Shown: positions 53,056 to 63,976, counted from the stretch's first letter. The stretch: DNA of 64,000 bases from Palaemon carinicauda (GCF_036898095.1 NC_090739.1:62217642-62281641); one strand, 5' to 3'. The notes: generated from the sequence alone by a model not told the origin. Program-made: numbers and translations.

Positions 53056-55704
53056 TTAGGGGAATGTAGTGGTTGAGCCCTCACCCACTACTGCACTCGC
53101 TGCTACGAATGGTCCCAGGGTGTAGCAGTTCTCGTAAAGAGACTGGACATCTTTAAGATAAAAAGACGCGAACACTGACTTGCTTCTCCAATAGGTTGCG
53201 TCCATTATACTCTGCAGAGATCTGTTTTGTTTGAAGGCCACTGAAGTTGCGACAGCTCTAACTTCATGTGTCCTTACCTTCAGCAAAGCATGGTCTTCCT
53301 CATTCAGATGGGAATGAGCTTCTCGTATCAACAGTCTAATATAATAGGAAACTGCATTCTTCGACATGGGTAAAGAAGGTTTCTTAATAGCACACCATAA
53401 GGCTTCTGACTGTCCTCGTAAAGGCTTAGTTCGTTTTAAATAGAACTTGAGAGCTCTAACAGGGCACAAGACTCTTTCTAGTTCATTTCCAACCAAATTA
53501 GAAAGGCTTGGAATATCGAACGATTTCGGCCAAGGACGAGAAGGTAGTTCATTTTTGGCTAGAAAACCAAGCTGCAAAGAACATGTAGCCGTTTCAGATG
53601 AAAATCCGATGTTCCTGCTGAAGGCATGTATCTCACTGACTCTTTTAGCTGTAGCTAAGCAGACGAGGAAAAGAGTCTTCAAAGTGAGATCTTTAAAAGA
53701 GGCTGATTGTAGTGGCTCGAACCTTTCTGACATAAGGAATCTTAGTACCACGTCTAAATTCCAACCTGGTGTGGCCAAACGACGCTCCTTCGAGGTCTCA
53801 AAAGACTTAAGGAGGTCCTGTAGATCTTTGTTGTTGGAAAGATCTAAGCCTCTGTGACGGAAGACTGCTGCCAACATGCTTCTGTAACCCTTGATCGTGG
53901 GAGCTGAAAGAGATCTTTCCTTCCTTAGGTATAAAAGGAAGTCAGCTATCTGAGTTACAGAGATACTGGTTGAGGATACTGATACCGACTTGCACCAGCT
54001 TCGGAAGACTTCCCACTTCGACTAGTAGACTTTAAGAGTGGATGTCCTCCTTGCTCTAGCAATCGCTCTGGCTGCCTCCTTCGAAAAGCCTCTAGCTCTC
54101 GAGAGTCTTTCGATAGTCTGAAGGCAGTCAGACGAAGAGCGTGGAGGCTTGGGTGTACCTTCTTTACGTGCGGCTGACGCAGAAGGTCCACTCTTAGAGG
54201 AAGTGTTCTGGGAACGTCCACTAGCCATTGCAGTACCTCGGTGAACCATTCTCTCGCGGGCCAGAGGGGAGCAACCAACGTCAACCTTGTCCCTTCGTGA
54301 GAGGCGAACTTCTGCAGTACTCTGTTGACAATCTTGAACGGGGGGAATGCATAAAGGTCTAGATGGGACCAATCCAGAAGAAAGGCATCTATATGAACTG
54401 CTGCTGGGTCCGGGATCGGCGAGCAATAACTTGGGAGCCTCTTGGTCATCGAGGTTGCAAATAGATCTATGGTAGGTTGGCCCCACAAGGCCCATAGTCT
54501 CTTGCATACATTCATGTGAAGGGTCCATTCTGTTGGGATGATTTGACCCTTCCGGCTGAGGCGGTCTGCCATGACATTCATGTTGCCTTGAATGAACCTC
54601 GTTACTAGAGACAGGTTTAGATCTCTTGACCAGGTGAGGAGGTCCCTTGCGATCTAGTATAACGTCATCGAATGAGTCCCTCCTTGCTTGGAGATGTACG
54701 CCAAGGCTGTGGTGTTGTCGGAGTTCACCTCCACCACCTTGCCTAGAAGGAGGGACTTGAAGCTTCTCAAGGCCAGATGAACTGCCAGTAGCTCTTTGCA
54801 GTTGATATGTAACGTTCTTTGATCCGCGTTCCACGTGCCCGAGCATTCCCGACCGTCTAATGTCGCACCCCAGCCCGTGTCCGATGTGTCCGAGAAGAGA
54901 ACGTGGTTGGGGGTCTGAACAGCCAGTGGCAGACCCTCTCTGAGGTGAATGTTGTCCCTCCACCAAGTCAGTGAAGACTTCATCTTCTCGGAAATAGGGA
55001 TCGAGACCGCTTCTAGCGTCTTGTCCTTTCTCCAGTGAACAGCTAGATGAAATTGAAGGGGTCGGAGGTGCAGTCTCCCTAACGCAATGAACTGGTCCAG
55101 TGATGAAAGCGTCCCTATCAGACTCATCCACTGTCTGACTGAACATCGGTCCTTCTTTAGCATGTTCTGGATGCATTCTTGGGCTTGACTGATTCTGGGG
55201 GCCGACGGAAAAGCCCGAAAAGCTTGACTCTGAATCTCCATTCCTAGGTACACTATAGTTTGGGATGGGACGAGTTGGGACTTTTCCAAATTGACCAGGA
55301 GACCCAATTCCTTGGCCAGATCCAGAGTCCATTTTAGATTCTCCAGACAGCGACGACTTGACGAAGCTCTTAGAAGCCAGTCGTCCAAATAGAGGGAGGC
55401 TCTGATGTCTGCTAAATGCAGGAATTTGGCAATATTCCTCATCAGTTTCGTAAAAACAAGAGGCGCCGTGCTTAGGCCAAAGCACAGGGCTTGAAATTGG
55501 TAAACAACCTTCCCGTAAACGAACCTTAGAAAAGGTTGGGAATCTGGGTGGATGGGGACGTGAAAGTAGGCGTCCTTGAGGTCTAAAGAGACCATCCAGT
55601 CTTCCTTCCTGACCGATGCTAGAACCGACTTTGTCGTCTCCATGGTGAACGTCTGCTTTGTGACAAAGACATTCAGAGCACTGACGTCTAGCACCGGTCT
55701 CCAC
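53056..55704 (-). pseudogene. Tyrosine recombinase of copy D with one TAG
   Basis: A TAG at 54022-54024 replaces the Gln of VYQSKW at the start of the recombinase domain. Downstream, all catalytic residues are present: TAKRVSEIHAF, RTHEVRAVATSVAF, YWRSKSVFASFYLKD. Upstream, the frame is open to METGARRQCSE at 55704. If YR were started at an internal Met after the stop, such as the one at 53877, it would lack part of the core-binding domain. Confidence 0.87.
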
Positions 55705-56195
55705 CCTCCTGTCTTCTTCACGACTAAGAAGAGACGGTTGTAGAAGCCCGGGGATTGATGGTCCCGGACTTTGACTACCGCTCCCTTTTGAAGTAAGAGA
55801 GACACCTCTTGCTGCAAAGCTAGTCTCTTGTCCTCCTCTCTGTACCTGGGAGAGAGGTCGATGGGAGTTGTTGCTAGAGGGGGCTTGCGCAAGAATGGAA
55901 TCTTGAACCCCTCTCTGAGTAACTTCACAGATTGTGCGTCTGCGCCCCTGTTCTCCCAGGCCTGCCAGTAGTTCTTGAGCCTGGCTCCCACTGCTGTCTG
56001 AAGACGGTGGCAGTCAGACTCTGCCTCTAAAGGACTTGGAACCTTTCTTCTTGCTCCCACGTTTACCTTCGGTACGAGCACCTCCTCTGCTGGAGGCTCT
56101 GCCACGAAAGGGCGGAATGAACCTTGACGCTGGAGTATCCATCCTGGGTCTAGACACGGAGGGCAAAGGGGTGGCTTTGCGTGCGGATGACGCAA
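53955..56195 (-). pseudogene. RT / RNase H / MT-like gene of copy D with one TAG
   Basis: RT (SLDLKDAYFHVPI, YLDDW) is complete. A TAG at 54654-54656 replaces the Glu of LYEIARDL within RNase H, after FSDTSDTGWGAT, NCKELLA and NSDNTTA but before the last Asp (NVMADRLS), so RNase H would be truncated. The first RNase H motif reads FSDTS instead of FSDAS. The MT-like region (DLFAT, FPPF) follows in the same frame. Confidence 0.88.
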
Positions 56196-58443
56196 CTAGG
56201 TCATGTGTGTCTTTTTGAATCAAGGAGGCAGCAATCTCCTTGATCAACTCCTCAGGGAAGAGGCACTTCGAGAGAGGAGCAAACATAAGCTCCGATCTTT
56301 GACAGGGGGTTACTCCAGCTGACAAGAAGGAGCAAAGGTGTTCCCGTTTCTTGAGGACCCCGGAAACGAAAGAAGCCGCAAGCTCACTAGAACCATCCCG
56401 TATGGCTTTGTCCATGCGGGACATTATGAGCATGGAAGTTTCCTTGTCAGAAGGGGAGGTCTTCCTGCTCAACGCTCCCAAACACCAGTCCAAAAAGTTA
56501 AAAACTTCGAACGCTCTGAATACTCCTTTCATCAGATGGTCTAAATCCGAAGGAGTCCAACAAATCTTGGAGCGTCTCATGGCCAGCCTGCGGGGAGAGT
56601 CTACAAGACTTGAGAAGTCGCCCTGGGCAGAGGCAGGAACTCCCAAGCCGAGAACTTCTCCCGTGGCATACCAGACGCTAGATCTGGAAGCAAGCTTGAC
56701 AGGGGGAAACATGAAAGCTGTCTTCCCAAGTTGCTTCTTGGACTGCAACCAATCTCCCAGCACTCTAAAAGCTCTCTTGGATGAGCGGGCGAGTACGAGC
56801 TTCGTAAAGGCAGGTGCGGATGACTGCATGCCTAAAGCGAACTCAGAGGGAGGAGAGCGTGGTGCTGCAGACACAAACTGATCAGGATATAAATCCTTGA
56901 ACAGTGCAAGCACTTTCCTAAAGTCCAAGGAGGGAGGCGTGGTCTTGGGTTCGTCGATGTCCGTATGCGGGTCGTCAAGATGTGCAGCGTCGTCATCATC
57001 AGAGAGTCCATCGTCTGAATGTTGAAGAAGAAGCGGCAAAGGAGTAGGAATCAGCTGGTCGGCTGAGTCCGGCAGCACGGGTGCATGCGTGACTGCACTA
57101 GACGCAACGTCATGGAACTGTTGGTCAGTCTGTGAGCTGGCAACAACCATAGCTGTGTGGGGAAGCAAAGCTTCTACTCCTGACTGACTAGTCTGCTGCG
57201 GGCGAGTAGCGGTAACCACAGTGGGTTGCGGAGGTTGACGCACAGCGTCAAAACAAAGCAACTTAACTCCACCCTCCTGTTGTTGTGGTAACTCGCGAAC
57301 GTCAACGGAGCGTAGCGTGCGTCTGTGAACGTCAACGTGCGGCTGGCAGGGTACACTGCGCATGGGTGGTGGAACTCTCACAGGCGGAGTGCGGGAGCAG
57401 GTAGCGTCAGCGTCTACTGTACACACAACCGTGGTTGGTTGTAGGCTAACGGGTGCAGCGTCAACCTTCTCCGCACGATACTCCTGCATAAAAGATGCTA
57501 ACTGTGTCTGCATAGACTGTAGCAAAGACCACTTAGGGTCTACAGCAGCAGGTGCGGCAACAGACGGTGTCACTGCCTGTTGCAGTACCACTTTGCCTCT
57601 CTTAGGAGGTGTGCAGTCATCGGAAGACTGCAGCGAGTCCGAACTGACCCAGTGGCTACACCTGGGCCGTTGGACTTGCGCGGAAGGGTTGCGTTTGAGA
57701 GGCCGTGAGACCTTGGTCCATCGTTTCTGGCGTGAAACCTCTTCCGCAGACGAGGAATGAACGGGCTCTCTCGTCTTCTTGTGGGTGGGGCGATCTTGGC
57801 AAGATACGTCCGAAACCACGGAGGGAACGTCTGTCCGCTGATTAAAGCCTGTCGAACCCTTTGGTCGTACGACATTGCTTCTCCCCTGGGCTTGGGAGCT
57901 TGCAAGAGGTCCCGGACTGGGAGGACGACAGGCACGAACAGACGCACCCTCAAGCGCAACACTAACACTTTTCACAGCACTACCACTCACTTCACTTCCC
58001 ACTGCACTCTTACCCTTCAACTCCCTGACGTCTGCCATGAGTTGGTTGCGGTCACTCGCTAATGACTCGACTCTCTCACCCAGAGTCTGGATGGCACGCA
58101 TCATATCTGCCATCGAAGGTTGTTGAGTGCTAGAAGGGGGATCAGGAGTAACCACTACAGGGGAAGGAATAGGTTGTGGGGCATGGGGAGAGGAAAAATC
58201 AACTGAGCGAGATGAACTCCTCCTGACTCTATCTCTCTCTAGCCTACGTGAATATTTAAGGAATTCGACAAAATCGAATTCCGAAAGCCCAACGCATTCC
58301 TCACACCGATCTTCCCATTGACAGGATTTACCCCGACAATTGGAACAAATGGTGTGAGGATCGATAGAGGCCTTCGGAAGACGCCTAAAACAGTCCCTAG
58401 CACTACACTTCCTGTATTTAGGGACTTGAGAAGGGTCAGCCAT
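56014..58443 (-). CDS. DIRS gag-like protein of copy D (809 aa)
   Basis: It starts MADPSQVPKYRKCSARDC, with the Cys/His cluster (HTICSNC, CEEC). It is the same length class as A and is open throughout, with the helical domain (LLQSKKQLGKTAFMFPP-like) and a basic tail (GKRGSKKKGSKSFRG). It overlaps the RT ORF by about 180 nt if RT starts at 56195. Confidence 0.86.
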   Translation of the reverse strand: MADPSQVPKYRKCSARDCFRRLPKASIDPHTICSNCRGKSCQWEDRCEECVGLSEFDFVEFLKYSRRLERDRVRRSSSRSVDFSSPHAPQPIPSPVVVTPDPPSSTQQPSMADMMRAIQTLGERVESLASDRNQLMADVRELKGKSAVGSEVSGSAVKSVSVALEGASVRACRPPSPGPLASSQAQGRSNVVRPKGSTGFNQRTDVPSVVSDVSCQDRPTHKKTREPVHSSSAEEVSRQKRWTKVSRPLKRNPSAQVQRPRCSHWVSSDSLQSSDDCTPPKRGKVVLQQAVTPSVAAPAAVDPKWSLLQSMQTQLASFMQEYRAEKVDAAPVSLQPTTVVCTVDADATCSRTPPVRVPPPMRSVPCQPHVDVHRRTLRSVDVRELPQQQEGGVKLLCFDAVRQPPQPTVVTATRPQQTSQSGVEALLPHTAMVVASSQTDQQFHDVASSAVTHAPVLPDSADQLIPTPLPLLLQHSDDGLSDDDDAAHLDDPHTDIDEPKTTPPSLDFRKVLALFKDLYPDQFVSAAPRSPPSEFALGMQSSAPAFTKLVLARSSKRAFRVLGDWLQSKKQLGKTAFMFPPVKLASRSSVWYATGEVLGLGVPASAQGDFSSLVDSPRRLAMRRSKICWTPSDLDHLMKGVFRAFEVFNFLDWCLGALSRKTSPSDKETSMLIMSRMDKAIRDGSSELAASFVSGVLKKREHLCSFLSAGVTPCQRSELMFAPLSKCLFPEELIKEIAASLIQKDTHDLVASSARKATPLPSVSRPRMDTPASRFIPPFRGRASSRGGARTEGKRGSKKKGSKSFRGRV

Positions 58444-58649
58444 CTTGAATTAGTCAAAGGGGAAATTCAAAATCTATCCAAGTCGTCAACAAATAATCCA
58501 AAATTCAATCAAAGAATGCAAGGAAGTATTGAAGATAACCTCTGCAAAGCGAAAGCTAAAAACTAGAAATGAGTACTTCACCAAACAATGTGAAAATCAA
58601 TCCAGTAAGCAACAGCGTATTTAGTAGGTCTTGCCAGTGGCACGACAGA

Positions 58650-58810
58650 GAGAAAATTGGTTCTGTGTTGACATGGAGTACTTGAGTACCTGCTCGACAG
58701 ATGGCGCTGTTGATGTACACCCCCACCTGTATAGCGATCGCTGGCGTATTTTGTCCTTAGGTTTTTCTGTCGGGCAGCAGAGCTGACAGCTTATATGATC
58801 ACCGGCTAAG
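58650..58810. repeat. 5' inverted terminal repeat of copy D
   Basis: Inverted partner of 52349-52509. The outer end is near 58824. Confidence 0.94.
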
Positions 58811-58824
58811 TTTAATATTGAAAA

Positions 58825-59723
58825 AATTCTTTACGGGAGATGGAGGGATTATTTAACATGCCCAAAAACTCAACACCTTATTCTGAAACTAAAATAAAAC
58901 AGGAATTGGTGGAGATATTCTATTTAAAGCAAAAGACTGTGTGATCTTATGAAACATGCCCAAGTCTTGATCCATGTCAAATGCACACTTGACAGGTTTT
59001 CTTAATGTCATTCTATATGACAAGATTGTTGACGGCTGGAGCTTCTTATAGTCAAAGAGGTGAACAAAGAGGAACCAAAGAAGTCCGGGGATATCTGACG
59101 AGGTGACTCATTCTTTAGAAAAGCCATCTAAGTTTTTCCCGTCACCCTTCAATAACTACCGATGTCTCATTATAGATTTTATCAGTCAAAACTCTAGCCA
59201 AGCTAAAAGCATACTCATATTAAAAAGCAAGGGTTTGTATTCATGTATGAACAAATCTGAATTGGTATGCCCACCAGCCTTGAGGCTGCAATTGTTCTAT
59301 TAGATGTTTTTTTAAATGGTTAAAACAGCCAGATGTATCAAAATAGTGTTCAATAATCATTCAACATGGATTACCCTACCTCACAGTTCTTTGTTTTTGA
59401 CACATTTTCACAGCTTTGGTATAAGTTTGGTAAAGATTGTGCTAGTCTCCATGTGCTACTGCGGATGTACGCATAGTCGTGGGTTACTGATGAGTTGCGA
59501 ACTGAGTGCAGGGCATGCAAAGCATTTTGAATCAGCTGTTCAACCACTTCTGCATCCCTATAAGAAAAAGGTGTTTATTTTTGAGGTTTTATTAAACAAA
59601 AACTTTTTCTTATAAAATCTCATTCAACACATGTTTCTGTAGCCATCATGAGACAGAATAGTATCCCTAGACTCAAGTTCAAGAACAGATTATATAAATG
59701 ATGAATATAAAAATTCATTTCTT
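58825..59723. other. Unassigned stretch between copy D and the piggyBac-like end
   Basis: AT-rich, with only short open frames and no recognised similarity. Confidence 0.4.
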
Positions 59724-60254
59724 TTAACCTGTTAAGCGTCACCCACGTGATAAACCGTTCACCACGATCTACTCGGTACCGCCTTCAACTGCATAGTCCG
59801 TTCATGACTTTAATTGCCCTTTTCAAGCCGTCAGTCTCGTGATATTACGTTTACTCGTATAGTAAGTATAGGATCACCACTTGGCAACACTCTCAGCATA
59901 TGGGGGCTATAAATAGAAACTTATATGATGTCTGGCAACTATTTTTCTTAAGGCAGCTTGATGTTAGAAAACTGGTTTCCTATAAGTGCGCTTTGGGCGT
60001 TCATGCGGAAGTGATTGTTTGTTGTTCCTTTTGTAATGAATGGTCTAAAGAGGAAGGTTATTTCTTTAGATGAAATAAATGATATTCTTGTTGAGGAATT
60101 TAATAATGATAACCTGTTTAATAATGAGAGCACTAGTTCTGAATCCTCCAGTAATGAGTATATTGAAGAAACAAAGTTTTCTTTCGATGCCGAAAGCAAA
60201 AATGACTTCTCATTACCGAATGACTGGACAACGAGATTTCACAAAACTATATAG
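59724..60254 (+). mobile_element. Possible piggyBac-like 5' end
   Basis: A TTAA at 59724-59727 is followed by cctgttaagcgtcacccacg, which fits a TTAA target and a CC-starting end. About 290 bp later an acidic ORF opens (60015 or 60039). PiggyBac-type transposases often have an acidic, Ser/Glu-rich N-terminus. No catalytic domain is present, and the sequence runs into GA repeats, so at best this is a truncated copy. Tentative. Confidence 0.3.
60015..60254 (+). CDS. Short acidic ORF, possible transposase N-terminus
   Basis: 79 codons with MNGLKRKVISLDEINDILVE, then an Asn/Ser/Glu-rich stretch and a stop after TTRFHKTI. It is not recognised with certainty; see the piggyBac suggestion. It may be a relic or a chance frame. 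Confidence 0.3.
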   Translation: MFVVPFVMNGLKRKVISLDEINDILVEEFNNDNLFNNESTSSESSSNEYIEETKFSFDAESKNDFSLPNDWTTRFHKTI

Positions 60255-60265
60255 GAAAGGAAATG

Positions 60266-60267
<2 letters not shown>

Positions 60268-60343
<76 letters not shown>
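60268..60343. repeat. (GA)n microsatellite 1
   Basis: Uninterrupted dinucleotide run of about 38 units. Confidence 0.97.
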
Positions 60344-60346
<3 letters not shown>

Positions 60347-60405
60347 AGTGGATAAATAATGTACAAATTTATGACGAACATATTTGAAAACTATACAGGA
60401 AACAA

Positions 60406-60408
<3 letters not shown>

Positions 60409-60487
<79 letters not shown>
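60409..60487. repeat. (GA)n microsatellite 2
   Basis: Second dinucleotide run, about 39 units, 65 bp after the first, followed by a short G-rich tail. Confidence 0.97.
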
Positions 60488-60494
<7 letters not shown>

Positions 60495-60652
60495 AGGGAG
60501 AGACTTATCCCTTTGCTTTTGTTGCTTATCCAGGCGTAAGATTTACGATTGAAGATAAAAAGAACCCATTAGAATATTCAGTATTATGTAGCCATTTGAA
60601 ATGAAATAATAGTAATATGATATTTTAATTATAAAATAAATTTTTGAATATA

Positions 60653-60811
60653 CTTACCCGGTGAATATATATAGCTGCAACTCTGTTGCTCGACAGACAA
60701 AAAACTGTAAAAAACTCGCCAGCGATCGCTATACAGGTTGCGGGTGTGCCCATCAGCGCCAACTGTCGGCCAGATACCATACTCAATGTAAACAAAGACT
60801 CAATTTCTTCT
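60653..60811. repeat. 3' inverted terminal repeat of copy E
   Basis: Closely similar to the 3' ITR of B (8962-9127); the partner is outside the window. Confidence 0.88.
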
Positions 60812-60823
60812 CATCCCACTGCG

Positions 60824-60849
60824 TCTCTATTGGGGAGGAAGGGAGGGTC
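60824..60849. promoter_or_regulatory. Conserved G-rich motif (copy E)
   Basis: Core ggggaggaagggagggtc between ITR and ICR. Confidence 0.5.
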
Positions 60850-60856
60850 GTTTAAT

Positions 60857-60950
60857 TTATATATTCACCGGGTAAGTATATTAAAAAATTTATTTTATAA
60901 TTAAAATATCATTTTTAAATATTTAACTTAGCCGGTGAATATATATAGCT
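60857..60950. repeat. Internal complementary region of copy E
   Basis: The left half is complementary to the outer end at 60618-60675. The right half matches the right half of B's ICR, which implies the unseen 5' end is like that of B. Confidence 0.88.
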
Positions 60951-61070
60951 GATTCACACCCAGGGTGGTGGGTAGAGACCAGTTAAATATGTTTACATCT
61001 TATGAGCTAAGAGTTTTTATTTCATTTTAGAAGTTATCAATATAACAAAAACAAAATAAATAGGTACCTG

Positions 61071-61123
61071 GTAAGGAAGTCGACTTAGACGATTACTCTG
61101 CCTTATAAGTACGTCTTCCTTAC
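61071..61123 (-). promoter_or_regulatory. Conserved 3' UTR hairpin of copy E
   Basis: Same arms as copy B. Confidence 0.58.
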
Positions 61124-61348
61124 GGAGCCTCGCGATCCTCTTAGGATGCTGACAGACCCCTAGGAGCTGAAGTATCAAGGGCTGCAACCCATACAACAGG
61201 ACCTCATCAAACCCCTAATCTGGGCACTCTCAAGAAATGACTTTGACCACCCGCCAAATCAACCAGGATGCGAAAGGCTTCTTAGCCTTCCGGACAACCC
61301 ATAAAAACATTAAAAACATTTCAAGAGACAGATTAAAAGGATATGGAA

Positions 61349-63976
61349 TTAGGGAATTGTAGTGGTTGAGCCCTCACCCACTACTGCACTCGCTGCTACG
61401 AATGGTCCCAGTGTGTAGCAGTTCTCGTAAAGAGACTGGACATCTTTCAAGTAAAATGACGCGAACACTGACTTGCTTCTCCAATAGGTTGCGTCCATTA
61501 TACTTTGCAGAGATCTATTTTGCTTAAAGGCCACGGAAGTTGCTACAGCTCTAACTTCCTGCGTCTTTACCTTAAGCAAAGTTCGGTCTTCCTCACTCAG
61601 ATGTGAATGAGCTTCTCGTATTAACAATCTGATAAAGTATGACAAAGCATTCTTTGACATAGGCAAGGATGGTTTCTTAACTGAACACCATAAAGCTTCA
61701 GATTGGCCTCGTAAAGGTTTAGTACGCTTTAAATAGAACTTAAGAGCTCCAACAGGGCATAAGACTCTTTCTAGTTCATTGCCTACGATCTCCGATAAGC
61801 TGGGAATATCGAAAGATTTAGCCCAAGGCCGAGAAGGCAGCTCATTTTTGGCTAGAAAACCAAGTTGCAGCGAACAAGTAGCTTTTTCCGACGAAAATCC
61901 GATGTTCTTGCTGAAGGCATGAATCTCACTGACTCTTTTAGCCGAGGCTAAGCATACCAGGAAAAGTGTCTTAAGAGTGAGATCTTTCAGGGAGGCTGAT
62001 TGTAACGGCTCAAACCTGTCTGACATGAGGAATCTTAGTACCACGTCTAAATTCCATCCAGGGGTAGCCAAACGACGCTCCTTGGTGGTCTCAAAAGACT
62101 TAAGGAGGTCTTGCAGATCTTTATTGTTGGAAAGATCTAAGCCTCTATGCCGGAAGACCGATGCCAACATGCTTCTGTAGCCCTTGATAGTGGGAGCTGA
62201 AAGGGATCGTCCTTTTCTCAGGTATAAGAGAAAATCAGCTATTTGAGCTACAGAGGTACTGGTCGAGGATACAGAAACTGACTTGCACCAGTCTCGGAAG
62301 ACTTCCCACTTCGATTGGTAGACTCTAATGGTAGACGCTCTCCTTGCTCTAGCAATCGCACTGGCTGCCTCCTTCGAAAAGCCTCTAGCTCTCGAGAGTC
62401 TTTCGATAGTCTGAAGGCAGTCAGACGAAGAGCGTGGAGGCTTTGGTGTACCTTCTTTACGTGTGGCTGACGTAGAAGGTCTACTCTTAGAGGAAGACTT
62501 CTGGGAACGTCTACTAACCATCGAAGTACCTCGGTGAACCATTCTCTCGCGGGCCAGAGGGGAGCAACTAACGTCAACCTTGTCCCTTCGTGAGAGGCGA
62601 ACTTCTGCAGTACCTTGTTGACAATCTTGAACGGTGGGAATGCGTAGAGATCCAGATGTGACCAATCTAGGAGGAAGGCATCTATATGTATTGCTGCTGG
62701 GTCCGGGACTGGGGAGCAATAGATTGGAAGCCTCTTGGTCAGCGAGGTTGCAAAGAGATCTATGGTTGGTTGACCCCAAGTGGCCCAAAGTCTCTTGCAC
62801 ACATCCTTGTGGAGGGTCCATTCGGTTGGAATTACTTGCCCTTTCCGACTGAGACAATCTGCTATGACGTTCAAGTCGCCTTGGATGAACCTCGTTACTA
62901 GGGAGATGTCTTGACCTTTTGACCAGATGAGCAGGTCCCTTGCGATCTCGTACAACGTCAGTGAGTGGGTACCTCCTTGTTTGGAGATGTACGCCAAGGC
63001 CGTGGTGTTGTCCGAGTTTACTTCCACCACTTTGCCTCGAAGGAGATACTCGAAGCTTTTCAAGGCCAGATGAACTGCCAAAAGCTCCTTGCAGTTGATA
63101 TGCATGCTCCTCTGACTCGAGTTCCACAGACCTGAGCATTCCCGACCGTCCAGTGTCGCGCCCCAGCCCAAGTCCGATGCGTCCGAGAAGAGAACGTGGT
63201 TGGGAGTCTGAACAGCCAGGGGAAGACCCTCTCTTAGGTTGATATTGTCCTTCCACCAAGTCAGACAAGACTTTATCTTTCCGGAAATCGGGATCGAGAC
63301 CGCTTCTAGCGTCTTGTCCTTTTTCCAGTGAAAAGCCAGATGGAATTGAAGAGGACGGAGGTGTAGTCTTCCTAGTGAAACAAATTGTTCCAGGGATGAC
63401 AGCGTCCCTACCAGACTCATCCACAGCCTGACTGAGCAGCGTTCCTTCTTCAGCATCTTCTGGATGGATAGCAGGGCTTGATCTATTCTGGGGGCCGACG
63501 GAAAAGCCCGAAAAGCTAGACTGTGAATCTCCATCCCTAAATACAGAATAGTTTGGGATGGGACCAGCTGCGACTTTTCCAAATTGACTAGGAGTCCCAA
63601 TTCCTTGGTCAGATCTAGAGTCCACTTTAGATCCTTCAGACAGCGACGACTGGAAGAGGCTCTGAGAAGCCAGTCGTCCAAATAAAGGGAGGCTCGGATG
63701 TCCGATAAGTGGAGGAATTTGGCTACATTCCTCATCAGCCTCGTAAACACGAGAGGAGCTGTGCTTAGGCCAAAGCACAGGGCCCGAAACTGGTAAACCA
63801 CATCTTCGAAGACGAAGTTGGGAGTCTGAGTGAATGGGGATATGGAAGTAGGCGTCCCTTAGGTCTAGCGAGACCATCCAGTCTTCCTTTCTGACCGCTG
63901 CTAAGACTGACTTTGTGGTCTCCATGGAGAACTTCGTCTTTGTGACAAAGACATTCAGAGCACTGACGTCTAGCAC
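61349..63976 (-). CDS. Tyrosine recombinase of copy E, fused to RT start; catalytic His changed
   Basis: 875 codons are open. From 61349 to about 63816 this is the normal YR frame, with the recombinase in the last 400 residues: SAKRVSEIHAF (Arg) and VFASFYLKDVQ (Tyr). The HxxR box reads KTQEVRAVATS: the His codon is CAG (Gln) at 61559-61561. At about 63816 an 11-nt deletion joins this frame to the RT frame upstream, so the N-terminus reads as RT (VSALNVFVTKTKF, SLDLRDAYFHIPI). Confidence 0.85.
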   Translation of the reverse strand: MLDVSALNVFVTKTKFSMETTKSVLAAVRKEDWMVSLDLRDAYFHIPIHSDSQLRLRRCGLPVSGPVLWPKHSSSRVYEADEECSQIPPLIGHPSLPLFGRLASQSLFQSSLSEGSKVDSRSDQGIGTPSQFGKVAAGPIPNYSVFRDGDSQSSFSGFSVGPQNRSSPAIHPEDAEEGTLLSQAVDESGRDAVIPGTICFTRKTTPPSSSIPSGFSLEKGQDARSGLDPDFRKDKVLSDLVEGQYQPKRGSSPGCSDSQPRSLLGRIGLGLGRDTGRSGMLRSVELESEEHAYQLQGAFGSSSGLEKLRVSPSRQSGGSKLGQHHGLGVHLQTRRYPLTDVVRDRKGPAHLVKRSRHLPSNEVHPRRLERHSRLSQSERASNSNRMDPPQGCVQETLGHLGSTNHRSLCNLADQEASNLLLPSPGPSSNTYRCLPPRLVTSGSLRIPTVQDCQQGTAEVRLSRRDKVDVSCSPLARERMVHRGTSMVSRRSQKSSSKSRPSTSATRKEGTPKPPRSSSDCLQTIERLSRARGFSKEAASAIARARRASTIRVYQSKWEVFRDWCKSVSVSSTSTSVAQIADFLLYLRKGRSLSAPTIKGYRSMLASVFRHRGLDLSNNKDLQDLLKSFETTKERRLATPGWNLDVVLRFLMSDRFEPLQSASLKDLTLKTLFLVCLASAKRVSEIHAFSKNIGFSSEKATCSLQLGFLAKNELPSRPWAKSFDIPSLSEIVGNELERVLCPVGALKFYLKRTKPLRGQSEALWCSVKKPSLPMSKNALSYFIRLLIREAHSHLSEEDRTLLKVKTQEVRAVATSVAFKQNRSLQSIMDATYWRSKSVFASFYLKDVQSLYENCYTLGPFVAASAVVGEGSTTTIP

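Larger units (their letters stand above)
52308..58824 (-). mobile_element. DIRS1-like retrotransposon copy D, full length
   Basis: It is complete in structure: 3' ITR 52349-52509, ICR 52557-52648, hairpin, YR, RT, gag, 5' ITR 58650-58810. The ITR (ggtgatcatataagctgtca) marks a third subfamily, between those of B and C. gag is open; RT and YR each have one TAG. The ITRs match closely. Confidence 0.95.

Noticed and set aside
60079..60604. Arg-Glu repeat open frames
   Set aside because: They are translations of GA microsatellites.
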